A stretch of DNA of 64,000 nt from Membranipora membranacea. Its lineage: Eukaryota; Bryozoa; Gymnolaemata; Cheilostomatida; Membraniporidae. Below are positions 10,551 to 20,855 of the stretch, piece after piece. The DNA lies in the NCBI GenBank assembly GCA_914767715.1, contig OU612067.1:16249001-16313000 (forward strand), given 5' to 3'. The first letter of the stretch is position 1; the number at the start of each line of letters is the position of its first letter. The notes below the pieces were generated by a model. The model was not told the DNA's origin and did no database searches. It worked only from the letters and a program-made list of their open reading frames with translations. Made by a program: the position numbers and the translations under genes.

Positions 10551-11329
10551 GGCACTGACACAATGGAGTAGATTGGTTTGCTGACAGAATCTTGGCCCAA
10601 CCAACAGCACAGTGTCAGCCCGCCCTGTCCCGATAGAAGAGAACAGCAGATGTTGTTTGTGTGGAAAAGGCAACAAAAGTTCCTTATCATCATCCAGGGT
10701 CGCGTTGTTTCCTAGAACTCTGACACATCCAACAATGCTTATGGTGTAACCCATCGCCATTGTGTCGTACAATGGTCACACCGATGCATAAGATGTGGTG
10801 TAATATTGATTTCTAGGATGCTGGATGTGAGTTAGCCGGGGATTCAGGCCAACAATGAGGCCTTGTCTGTGTTACTGCTTCTGTGGAGTTATCTACACAT
10901 GTATCACTATTATTGTACCTTTATAAATGAACCCATGTGCTTGTGTTTTGGTTTTGTTTTGGTTGGCTAATGATGGGTTATGGTTTGCTATTATGTCTAG
11001 ATGTGAGTGGGAGTTTGAGATTTGGTTCAAATGTTAGAACGTAGATTCACGCACGAATATTCAATTGTTTCCAACTTTCTGCAATGGGATTGATACTCGT
11101 TTAGACTGTTCCCAGCAGTATCAATGCAGGAACTTGATTTGCATTCAAGTTATGTAAATATAGAAATATAACAAGAGGGATGAATCTCGAAAACCCAATG
11201 ATGATGGTACCATAGTCATGTGGGATGTGAGAGGGATTATCTCTGCTGAAAAGTCTGTGCTACTATTTTGTTGTTTGCAAACTTTAATTCCTCCCTTCCA
11301 GCCTTAGCGCTATTATGGCATGCCATCCA

Positions 11330-11560
11330 TTCAGCATTGGGGGGGTTCGAGCCTATCCCCTGACTGAATCTAAAACCTCAAGACCTCTGGGCTGCATATT
11401 TTTGGCGTAACATCTCAGCGCTCCCTGACACAATAAGTTGATTGATTAAGTGACAGTTTCCTGGCTCTAACTCAGCATTCTCTATAGGCTCCCTTGTGAT
11501 CGCCATTGAAGAGAACAGCAGATGTTGTTTATGTTTCGAAAGTCAGCGTAAGATTTTCGT
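11330..11560. repeat. Diverged interspersed repeat, copy 2
   Basis: Matches the block at 9740-9960 at low identity. The tail GAAGAGAACAGCAGATGTTG is also found near 10637. Confidence 0.45.
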
Positions 11561-12075
11561 CTTTTTACCAGGGTCATGCTGATGCTTGCAACATTGTTTT
11601 TGTCAGGAGCGTAGATGCTGCGGCTTTCCACCGGCCGCTTTACAAATGACACATTTTCGCTTCATAAGAAATTCAATCGGGGCATCTCGGTGAAACCCCT
11701 GTGGAAAGATTATGGCAGTTCCAGAAGGTGTATTCCACTGGGCCTCCTTTGACAATTTACCCTTTTGACTATTTCCATAAATTACAAACAAAACTGCAAT
11801 AACCCGCTACTGCGCCAACTGATGTTGCTGGTCTTTACTTTATTGGTTTCCAACTTGTTTCAAACACTACATAACTATAGCAAGAGTTGACATGACATTA
11901 CTACAAATTCTAAAACTCAATACCTATCAAGACATCAAAGTCTTCTTTTATCTAAGATTTTCGTATGTCGTTGGTTGTGATCAAAATAATGATAACACCC
12001 CCTCTTCTTGCTACATCCACCTGTTGTGGAGTATAACCCCATCCCATTTGATATGGCAGCCGATTGTTGCGAGCT

Positions 12076-12086
12076 GATATAAAAAT
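12076..12086 (+). promoter_or_regulatory. TATA box of the second D8C gene
   Basis: GATATAAAAAT lies about 97 bp upstream of the ATG at 12174, matching the promoter geometry of the first D8C paralogue. Confidence 0.5.
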
Positions 12087-12173
12087 CAGCTACTGGTTGT
12101 ACAATTTCATTCGAGAGAATATTATCGCCTCAGGACCATAGCTTGAAAGAGGAGACTCTAGCGCGTGGAGAAA

Positions 12174-13597
12174 ATGCAGGTGAATACATTAAAGTTTTTC
12201 TCTTTTGCTTGTTGTTTTTCATGATAGAGAAATTAAAACAATATGACGCTATGAGGTTATACATGTGGTTTACATAAGATGCTATTCGAGGCGCCGGAGC
12301 CAATTTAAAGTAAATTCTGTAAGGCTGTAGACTAAGCGGAGCAGAAGTGAAAAAGAAACTCAAATATAAGGTAAACTTCTTGCAGTGGAGAATACTAACC
12401 ATGCCTTGTTGGATTCAAGGCCATTCTCATTAAATTTAGAATATTTCATCTGAGCGTGAAAGCGATATCTTATAATTGATCGAATCGGAGACTAAATGAG
12501 ACTTAACATCACTACATCATAAACCATATTATTGAAAATAAAACCAAGGATTTGTCCACTCTTTTTATCCGAGGAGAATACTCCTTCGTCGCATATTCAA
12601 TTGACAAAACGGTTGACAGGCAAATGTGCAACAAGGGTACTACTGCGTTAAATTTTCTTTACTTCATATCAATAGATGCAAAAAATTCACATTCACCTTG
12701 ACTTACATTTTATGAATCTTTTTAGTGTGATATTGTTCTCTTGTATTCAGAGTTTTCTTAGAAAAAATGTTAAAATACAAATTGTTCTTTTCTCTGCCTT
12801 TCAAATATCAGCTGAGGTAAAAAACCATCAATTTCTTTCTATTTCAGATGTTGAATACTCAGCTACTTTGTGTTCTGCTGCTCTATTGTGTACTTGGACT
12901 ATCAGCACAAGTCTCACTCCACGACCCGGAAGCTGACAGAGAACTAGCCCGATACAGAGAGAGAGTAAAGATTGTTCATGAATTACTTCTGTCGCAGAAA
13001 TGTCCTGACCTTGACATTAGAGTGAAGAGGAGAGCACCAGATGATAGCAGAAGTCAGCTTCTAGTAGAGATAGAAAAGGCGTTATTTGAAGAGCTTATCG
13101 ATAAGCTCGTTGACTGTAGGCTGATGGATCAAACAACACTTACTGCGCCTACAACTACGACCGTGCCCACAACTACAACACATGTGCATCAACCAAATTC
13201 GTGTGAAGGGGCAGTCAACCTAACAGAGCCTTGGCGTCACGAGAGCACCCGAAGAGATCTGAAGCCTGTTGGGGGATCTTACAACTGTGATTCGAGAGAT
13301 ATGATAAACCAAAGAAGACCCTGGTTCAGAATAGTTGGACAAGCCGGAGTTCGTCTCCTCAATCACTGCATACCTGCGAAGAGATGTGGCACTTTCTACA
13401 CTTTTTGGAGTAACGCCACTATGCCGACAGATATCGGAGTAGTCACTGCCATTCCACTGTATATATCATCCGGCTCTGAGTGTGTCTACTGGAGTTCCAC
13501 CTGCTCAGTGATGAGATGCTCAGATCAACCACATGATCTCATCTACAGATGGACCGGTTCTAGCTCTACTTGCTTAGGATTCTGTGGGATGTCTTAG
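12174..13597 (+). CDS. Secreted D8C-domain protein 2 (intact paralogue)
   Basis: Exon 1 (12174-12179) is ATG CAG followed by GTGAAT; exon 2 is 12848-13597 after TATTTCAG. The product is 251 aa. Exon 2 itself begins with ATG, so a 249-aa form is also possible. Numbering from the exon 2 Met: a hydrophobic signal peptide at about 4-20; an amphipathic charged segment with KCPDLDIRVKR, where RVKR (58-61) is a furin-type site; a Thr/Pro mucin-like linker at about 97-112; then a D8C domain with cysteines at 119, 147, 174, 180, 212, 219, 224, 242 and 246 and the family signatures PWFR, GQAG, HCIP and FWSNATMP. In uromodulin, GP2 and OIT3 the domain is extracellular and disulphide-bonded. N-glycosylation sequons include NLT and NAT. 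The protein is probably secreted. Its ligand is unknown. It is clearly a duplicate of the gene at 7398-8549. Confidence 0.9.
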
Positions 13598-13832
13598 TTT
13601 CCTACGGATGTTTTGTGTGACCATTCAAATAACTTTTCTTGTTTTTCAAGTAAAAGAAAGAACAAATCTGTGGGATGAAAATTTTTCTATGGAATAATAA
13701 TGATCACAAGTTTTTAATGAGTTGCGTAGAGTAACGTTTCTTCTACATGATGTTGATGATGATATTTTATGTGATATTGTATTATATCCAGCTGGAATAT
13801 TTTAATTTGATATGATTCTTTATTCATCCTCT

Positions 13833-13890
13833 GGATTCTGTGGCATGTCTTAGATTCATATGCAAGCAGTGTGTAACTATTAAAATAATG
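13833..13890 (+). pseudogene. Relic of a D8C gene 3' end
   Basis: GGATTCTGTGGCATGTCTTA repeats, with one mismatch, the last codons and stop of the gene ending at 13597 (encoding GFCGMS-stop). The following bases still resemble that gene's 3' UTR (GTGTGTAACTATTAAAATA against GTGTGACCATTCAAATAA). It is a local partial duplication. Confidence 0.6.
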
Positions 13891-14433
13891 ATTATATTTT
13901 AAATTCTGATCAGCGTGTTACACATATTATGTTATAGTACCAAATCCACACTTTGTAGTTCTTTACATCAGTTTAGTTAGTAGTTTTCATAAATCCCAAA
14001 TCATAAATAAACTCCTACTCAACTTTTCTGTTTTTTTTTGTTACTGGCGCAGGTAGCATATGAGATTATAATGTAATTTCAACTAAAATCATCCAACTTG
14101 CATAGTAGAGGAGCATATTGCATCAGATCAGGACGCTGCCACATTGAGCATCAAAACACAAATCATACAAAGAAAAGTATAAGTCAGCATCGGTATCTTG
14201 GTTAAAAATTTACTTCGCAAAACTGAAATTAAATCACGAAACATGATATTTGTATGTGATGTACATAAAATTTAAGCGCGGTACTTTAGTTTAGTCTCCT
14301 GGGACGGGGGATCGCTCACTATGATTATGAATGGGGTTGATACATTGGCGATGGAAATTATCAGTGAGAAATAAGCTGAGTTTTTTTATTGAAGCCCATA
14401 ACAAAAACAAACAAAATATCAATGACGATATCC

Positions 14434-14489
14434 TTAGTACTCGATGGTTACCACTTTAGTCTCCAGGTATTCGTTCAAGGCTTCCTGAC
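14434..14489 (-). CDS. Possible last exon of an unidentified gene
   Basis: On the minus strand a strong polypyrimidine tract and CAG acceptor is followed by 17 codons reading QEALNEYLETKVVTIEY and a TAA. The acceptor quality and non-random peptide suggest a terminal exon entered in phase 1. I could not find matching upstream exons between here and the glycosyltransferase at 16697, so the parent gene is unknown. It could be chance. Confidence 0.3.
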
Positions 14490-15107
14490 CTGAAAAATAA
14501 AAAAAAACAGACAGATGATGTCATTTTATTCCTGCACAGTCTACTTTGATATTCCCTAGAGGAAAATATAAGCTAGGATTTAGTTAAGCTGGTTGGGGAG
14601 TAAGCTTGCATAAATTTTCATTAGCTAATGTCCGATTTTATGGAAAATGACCATATGAGTCAATGATTGCTAGCCACTAATTTAGCTATTTCAAGCTTGT
14701 GCAAAATAGCAATACACCATATGCGGATACCCTACTTCTCTAGAATATATTGTCAAGGTCAGGACATACCCCAGACAGAGGTAACTCATTCACAAGCTTC
14801 ACTCTCTCTCTCTCTCTCTCTGTGTATCTGGCCTGCTCCCTGCCAGCTTCTGATCCAGCGTGACTTGATACAGAAAGACCAAGTTACTTCAGAACAGCGA
14901 TACACCTGCCAGCTTATAATTCAACAGCTGTAGGTTGTAGGGAGAAAATATATTGTTGTTTTCAGTGTCAGGATTACAAAGAAGTCTTAACTATTAATTT
15001 CCAATATTGAAAGGTAAGGCCAGTCTAGCCAGGCCATTCTCCCTGGTCTAGCACAGGCAGACCTTTTATCTATTATCATAATTGAAAAGGTTACGCAGTT
15101 AAAGTAG

Positions 15108-15135
15108 TCTCCTCAGAGGAAAAGAGTAGACAACT
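15108..15135. repeat. 28-bp dispersed repeat, copy 2
   Basis: Matches 6757-6784 with one mismatch. The neighbouring sequence (ATTGAAAA upstream of both copies) is also loosely similar. Confidence 0.5.
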
Positions 15136-15386
15136 TATACATATAGCCTCAGAGTTATTTTTAATCAATTAGGTTATCGCTTTCTTACAAGAATGTAGCT
15201 GCTATTATCTCACTGTCCCACCAGAGGACATTATTTTGCAGGTTTTTTTGCTGAAGATTAAATATAGATGTTTGGGTTTTGAGACTGGGTATATCTTTTT
15301 TACAGATGAAATGATCTGCAAAAATACACGCCACTCAGTGATCTTAATAAACTACCAGTCTTTAACCTCCTCTAACTGCAAGATTC

Positions 15387-15455
15387 CGATTTTTGTTGTC
15401 AGTTTATTGCACTTGCTACAGATGCCAGGATGTCCTATGCTGTTGATGTTGCTTT
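15387..15455. repeat. Interspersed repeat shared with the glycosyltransferase intron
   Basis: Resembles 18552-18625: both run from TTTNTTGTCAGTTTAT through a GCACTTGCTACAGATGCCA- or GCACCTTGCTGTAGATGCCA-like block to GCTGTTGA. It is a diverged dispersed element. Confidence 0.5.
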
Positions 15456-16696
15456 GGCAAGATGAGGAGACATACACATTACCTAAAACAATTAACTGAT
15501 TTCGTGCTTTGCAATTTTTCTCACTAAAGGAATAAATTCATTTTTTAAATCGATTGTATCAGTGCTTTAAAGTCTCTTACTGCTATCAATCTATTGTAAC
15601 AGGGTCTAAAGCCAGAGTTAGTCTTTGCATACCCCTAGGATAATTTACAAAAAAAACTCATGATTGTATATCGGTTGAATGGCAGACAAAGTAGAGACAA
15701 TGATATAACAATTTTATATTTATACACGGCCTGTTATTGCGGCGCTAGGAAGTAGTGATCTTCGCTAACTGTCGTTTTGAGTTTACGGAGTGTGCTGCAT
15801 CGTGGCTAAAGATAGGTCGTTAATTTTGTGTGGCTCAAATCAGATCCAAAAGTATCTCGAGTATATCGAGTATCTGGCACGTTAGCAAGTTTCTTTATCG
15901 TTACCCTCAATACTAACTTACTAGTTAGTATGGCCAGTTGGCTAAGGTTTTTAATACAGTCTTATTTGAGTCTGGTTTGTATAGCTGGATTTGGAAGGGA
16001 TCTTAGCGCTGGAATGCTATCTTATGTAGTTAGCAACGTTCCGCAAGCATTTTTTGAGGCCGTAGCAGTGGATATTGCTAGCATCTCCTATTGAAGATGT
16101 GAGGTGATAACGATCATTAAATATTTTGGGTATTCTTACCCTGTGTTTAGCATCTTGAAGACGAGAAAATGAAATCCATTTTTCCATGCGGAAGGAAACA
16201 CAACCTCTGGAAATTTGCTGTTTATGCCCCAGGTGGTTCTATCCATCTCTAAGCAAGTGCTCCACAAAAAGACGGTCAACATCGCAACGCATCCCTTATT
16301 GATCAAGAAACCAAACTTTTAGAAGTGAGTGTGTCAGTGATTTTTTTCGCTAAATTATGAATTGTCTTCTTCCAGTACTGACACTCTGAATCTTATTGTG
16401 ATTATTGAAGGATCAGTATAACCAAGGAGTCCTTGGTATAACGTTACGTATTACATACTGACAATTTACATTACGTTACAGCATGACACCCTTACTCATT
16501 TCGCTAGTTTGTAACAAAGCTTAGGCCAGATAGAAGCAAGGAGTTACTCATTGCACCTTGATGAAAGTGGTGCTCTTTTGATTGGGATAAAGCAAGGAGA
16601 GGCAGCATGCTAGTGTTTATGATATACCAGCTTTGCAGCATATTTCGAACTACAAAATATCTCAGCTGCTGATATATTTAACTCTTGATCTGTACG

Positions 16697-19221
16697 ATGA
16701 GATCAGCAGTATTAAGAGGTTGTAAAAAAAGCCTGATGAGATACCTGCTGCTCTTAACAGCGCTAACAGCTACAATATTCATCTATTCTCAACGACAAAC
16801 CAACCGACTGCCCAATCTGAGCAAAGAGTATAGCCTTCACGATCCGATAGTGAATCCATACAACTTCTCGTTTGTGCTGAACTCGGAGAACTGTTCACAA
16901 GATGTACAGCTGCTGATCGTCGTTCATTCTTCCACTAAGGTTCGTAAGATGTAGGGAGTCTATATGGTCTTGGGTTGGCAAGTGGAATTATTACCGGCAA
17001 ACATTGTGCATTGCAGGCTTATGCCTACATCAATCAAGTTTGACCTAATACGCTCTGCCCATTTTCTGGTTGCTCTTATTCTACTGATGAGTGATGAGCT
17101 GCCGGTAAACGCGAATGCAGGCAGCTCGGAGGGTGGGGGCAACTCAACAAGCATGCAAAATTGATCTAGCTAATGCCAGGCTTGATGATCTTCTCAGCAG
17201 CACCCTATCTATCACATTCCACACCGTCTCAATTAATTAGAGATCAGATTTAGCGAGATTTAAGCCAGGCTCCAAGACCAAAGCAAAATATTGTGGGGCA
17301 GCTTATACTTCAGTAGGTTTACGCTGAAAAGATTTGTAGCACTTCTTGGTTAATATTATGTATAGTGGTAGCAACTGCCTTCCATTTTCATCTATGACGT
17401 ATATGACTATGTACCGTGCAAGCTTGATTAGCTACCATTCTTTGACCTCTTTTCACCTTTTCATAAAAAATTTTTTTTCTTTTTCAGCCTACATACGCTG
17501 CAAGACGTAAGCTTATGAGAAACACATGGCTGACAACCACAAACATTCAGCAGCATCTGGGATTCAAATCGAAAATTGTGTTTTTCATTGGCTCAACAGC
17601 GAATCAAACCATCCAACGTACCATCTTAGAGGAGAGGCATCTGTATAAGGATATAGTACAGTCTGACTTTGTGGACTCTTACACAAATAACACTTACAAA
17701 GCTATGTCGTTTCTACTGTAAGCATTCTCAAGGTCACTACGCATTTCCCAACACAGCGCAAGCTAGAGTTAGTGCTCAGAATGCTCCAATGCGAGTTAGC
17801 GGCATTACATTATCAACCCACGGGTGATTGATAATGTAATGCCACTAACTCGCATCGGCAATGAGACTATTGTAAGCTTACCTTAGATTTTTGATTTTTT
17901 CAGAACATTATTCAAACTTCCAGAATTGACTGATGATTTTCGTGAGACAGTGGCAATTTTGATCAAATTCAGAATCCTTATAGAAAGAAAAGCCACTAAC
18001 CAAATTCGGTTTGAAGGCTGACAATATCCAATAGATGTCAGGTAGCCGATGTGTTGTTTCCGCTCTGATCTGATTGGTTGACAGGTAGGAAAGCGAGCCA
18101 ATGCCAGGTCTGTTGGTACTTTCATTATATAGAAAGGACGTGAAAACTATAATATAGTTTTCACGTCCTCTATAGTTTTAGCTAAATCTCTATCTCAAAG
18201 GCCCTCAAAACAAAGAGATAAGTCTATATAGTTTCAATTTCACTTTGAGTGACCTGGGATTGCTTCTTCTTTCCACCCATCATCCAATCAGATCAGAGCT
18301 TCTTTATTAGTTAGATATCTGGATGTACAAGCATTGAGTAAGAAGAATAATCTTCTCTTTTCAGGTGGACTGCTCTGTATTGTGAAAATGCTCAGCTACT
18401 GTTGAAGCTTGATGATGATGTGTTGCTACACACGAAAGCCGCACCGCCTCTCAGAGCAAATATGTTGAGATGGATGAAATCAAATTCCTCAATATACATT
18501 GGTAAGTATATATTATCAGAGTGTCACCGCCTATAGGTGATCGGAGCACCTGTTGTAATTTTCTTTGTCAGTTTATGGCACCTTGCTGTAGATGCCATGA
18601 GTCCTGCGCTGTTGACATCTCTATATGGAGTGCCTATGATAGGCTTTTTTGCCGTATGGATTTGATTTTTTCCCTTAACACATATTATTTCAACATTGTT
18701 TTGTAGGAAAAGAAACTTACATCACATATCCTGTCCGAAACCCATGGAATGTGTGGTATGTCTCAAGAGAGCGGTGGCCGTATGATAGTTACCCTCTGTG
18801 GTTTCAAGGAATGGTATACTTCCTATCACCACGTAAGGCGGCTGAGTTATTCCAGGCAGCTCTGCGAACTCAATACATGCACACAGATGATGTTTTTATT
18901 GGAATTCTAGTCAATAAAACATCAAAACCTGGGCAACAGTCGAAGATAGATAGTGAAATATCAGCATCGATCGATCCAGGATGGGAGGATGCGTTGTGCC
19001 AAACGTGGATTGAAGGTAGAACTCCTTTCTTCCATATGCCTGACAAAAGACTTTACGCTTCTTGGTTCTACTGGGAGTTGAATGGATTTGTTTGCGAGCC
19101 TCATATGAAGTTTGAGTTTAAAGTCGTTCTTGCGCTGTTTCTTGTGGCCATTTACTCCATTTTCATAATAATGTGTTGCGCTCGTTGCCGAAGAAAGATG
19201 TGCCTTTCTTGCATCAGTTGA
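16697..19221 (+). CDS. GT31 beta-1,3-glycosyltransferase with two membrane helices
   Basis: Exons 16697-16939, 17488-17717, 18365-18501 and 18707-19221 give 374 aa with consistent splice phases (0, 2, 1). This is a B3GALT/B3GNT-type Golgi enzyme that would add a beta-1,3-linked sugar from a UDP donor; donor and acceptor cannot be read from sequence. Family marks are a type II anchor at about 16-31, NPYNFSF in the stem, LLIVVHS, RRKLMRNTW (87-95), DFVDSYTNNTYKA, WTALYCENA, the metal-binding DDD (174-176), YPVRNPWNVW, YFLSP and HTDDVFIG (262-269). The oddity is a second hydrophobic helix near the C terminus (about 343-359) followed by a basic, cysteine-rich tail (CCARCRRKMCLSC). Typical family members end without one. 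The tail's cysteines could be lipidated. The decayed copy at 5975-6530 retains the helix. AATAAA lies 15 bp past the stop. Confidence 0.93.
17789..17855. repeat. 67-bp hairpin in glycosyltransferase intron 2
   Basis: ATGCGAGTTAG and GGCATTACATTATCAA on the left are answered on the right by TTGATAATGTAATGCC and CTAACTCGCAT, with single mismatched bases and a loop of about 11 nt. Its arms are near-perfect, so the element is young or maintained. Confidence 0.85.
18136..18168. repeat. Perfect 33-bp palindrome in glycosyltransferase intron 2
   Basis: GGACGTGAAAACTAT, a 3-nt centre (AAT), then ATAGTTTTCACGTCC: 15 bp arms with no mismatch. Weaker complementarity (ATATAGAA/TCTATA) continues outside. 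It lies 280 bp downstream of the hairpin at 17789. Confidence 0.85.
18552..18625. repeat. Interspersed repeat inside glycosyltransferase intron 3
   Basis: Diverged copy of the block at 15387-15455. Confidence 0.45.
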
Positions 19222-19235
19222 AATTATTGACTGCT

Positions 19236-19241
19236 AATAAA
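19236..19241 (+). terminator. AATAAA polyadenylation signal of the glycosyltransferase
   Basis: Canonical hexamer 15 bp after the TGA, implying a very short 3' UTR. Confidence 0.55.
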
Positions 19242-20049
19242 CAGGTTTTACATAACATGGAATATCATAATACTATTGCTCTCCTTATTCGACATCATTG
19301 CTATGATAAGTTACCTAAGTACAATCAGGGTACATCTACTAGTATATAAATTAGAGCTCAAGTTTGAACTTATTTGTCCTCTCCTGTCACAAGAGCGGGC
19401 AACTCGTTGATTAAGGTTAATTTTGTTTAACTACCATGTGCAAAAATCCACACTTCCCAGCCCTATTGATGTAACCATTTATATTGACCAACCGATAACA
19501 CTGCATATTAGATATTCAATACAAGTTTCTTTCACTTTTTGTAGCATTTGTCTAGCGTTTTCTGACTTTACACAGTTGCAAAGCACTCGGTGTCAGTCAG
19601 AATACAGTAGTTGAAAATATACAAAACTCCAAAATATATTTCATATGACTTTGATTAAAATTATCAGACAATACAATAAGACATATTATTATTTGTTTTT
19701 TGGGAACAAAAGATTTTGACTCTTATTCTGAATTTTTGATTTCCCTCTAGTGATGAGAGCCTGAGATATATCAGTCTTATTTGATGTTCAAATCACTTTA
19801 GCACATGAGAAACCATGCAAAAAACAAATGGATTTTATTGCCGAGGAGTTTAGCGACCTTGATTACGGTATTGATGGCACGGATGATTGCTGAGGTTGTG
19901 TAATTAGCTTCCTTTTGCCAAACAGAAAGCTCCCAAAAATAGTGGCATTCTTGAAATGTCCAAATCATCGATACTGAAGGCGTTTTATTACTGTTTGCAA
20001 AGATCTCCAAGACGAAATTATTCATGAGTAGTAGGGACAGTTCACACTG

Positions 20050-20225
20050 CATGCATATCGTCTCCGTGATACGAGTCTGCTGCCTCTCTGCACCATAGTG
20101 ACAGCGCCACAAACTGGCCCAAATGTCCTAACTTCATTTTGCCCATAGAAGCAAACTTTTATCCAGTTCGGGTTGGGTAACTTCTCAGTTTGCAATCCAA
20201 GTGCACATGTGCAAAGAGGGGACAG
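20050..20225. repeat. Diverged interspersed repeat, copy 1
   Basis: From GTGATACGAGTCT through CACAAACTG-CCCAA and a TTGCCCATAGAAGC block to TTCTCAGTTTG, this matches 29390-29560 in GLTP intron 2 in the same orientation at moderate identity. Confidence 0.6.
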
Positions 20226-20307
20226 TCAGCTATATTAATAACAGATCAGTCCCTGCGTTAAGTGCTCTAGCTGTAGAGGGGTTTATGTTAATATTCCCGT
20301 TCCCTGA

Positions 20308-20512
20308 GAACATTAGTAAGTAATTGTATCAGAGCTTTCCCAACATTCTGGAGTAATTATTATACCAGGTTTATTTCACTGATCAAGGATTTAAACAGAG
20401 GAAAAAATCCATTACTGACCTTCAAAAAACATAAAAAGGTATGAAAGAGCTGATAGCGTGTTGAGCAAAAAAAGGAAAATATGAAAAAAAAATAAAAAAA
20501 GGAAAATATGTA
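20308..20512. repeat. Direct repeat, left copy
   Basis: Begins GAACATTAGTAAGTAATTGT and ends in an A-rich AAAGGAAAATATG segment. Nearly identical to 20680-20855; the left copy has extra A-rich repeats at its end. The two copies flank the dispersed element at 20521-20675. Confidence 0.85.
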
Positions 20513-20520
20513 AAAATTTC

Positions 20521-20675
20521 GGGCCGGCCTATAATCCGACCTTTATCTTGCACATTTAATAATCCACCCACCTAAATAATCATGAATGGATATATGAGCA
20601 GGTGATCTGATAACGTTGACGATATTACCATTGTTAATTCTGATTTCGGCCCACTATTAGAGAGATAAGATGTGG
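20521..20675. repeat. 155-bp dispersed repeat, copy 1
   Basis: Starts GGGCCGGCCTATAATCC and ends GAGATAAGATGTGG. It is almost identical over its full length to 31567-31721, about 11 kb away, in the same orientation. High identity implies recent spread. Confidence 0.9.
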
Positions 20676-20679
20676 TGAT

Positions 20680-20855
20680 GAACATTAGTAAGTAATTGTA
20701 TCAGAGCTTTCCCAACATTCTGGAGTCATTATTATAACAGGTTTATTTCACTGATCAAGGATTTAAACAGAGGAAAAAATCCATTGCTGATCTTCAAAAA
20801 ACATAAAAAGGCATGAGAGAGCTGATAGCGTGTTGAGCAAAAGGAAAATATGTAA
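20680..20855. repeat. Direct repeat, right copy
   Basis: Matches 20308-20512 with few differences. The bracket of two direct repeats around a different, independently dispersed element looks like an LTR- or tandem-type structure, though no coding sequence lies inside. Confidence 0.85.

Larger units (their letters stand above)
8610..12075. other. Intergenic region rich in diverged repeats
   Basis: I recognise no complete gene in these 3.5 kb. The content is diverged interspersed repeat: a block near 9740-9960 resembles one near 11330-11560 (shared pieces around GGCTGCA, GGCGTAACA, CTCCCTG-CACAAT and GTGACAGTTTCC), and a shorter piece recurs near 10630-10680 (GAAGAGAACAGCAGATGTTG). A tandemly duplicated exon-like segment lies at 10309-10550. 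Confidence 0.5.
13598..16696. other. Intergenic region, one possible terminal exon on the minus strand
   Basis: Holds a small relic of a D8C gene 3' end (13833-13853), a possible minus-strand last exon (14434-14489), a CT microsatellite (about 14802-14822), the dispersed 28-mer at 15108 and a block at 15387-15455 that recurs inside the glycosyltransferase gene near 18552-18625. No complete gene is recognised. Confidence 0.45.
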
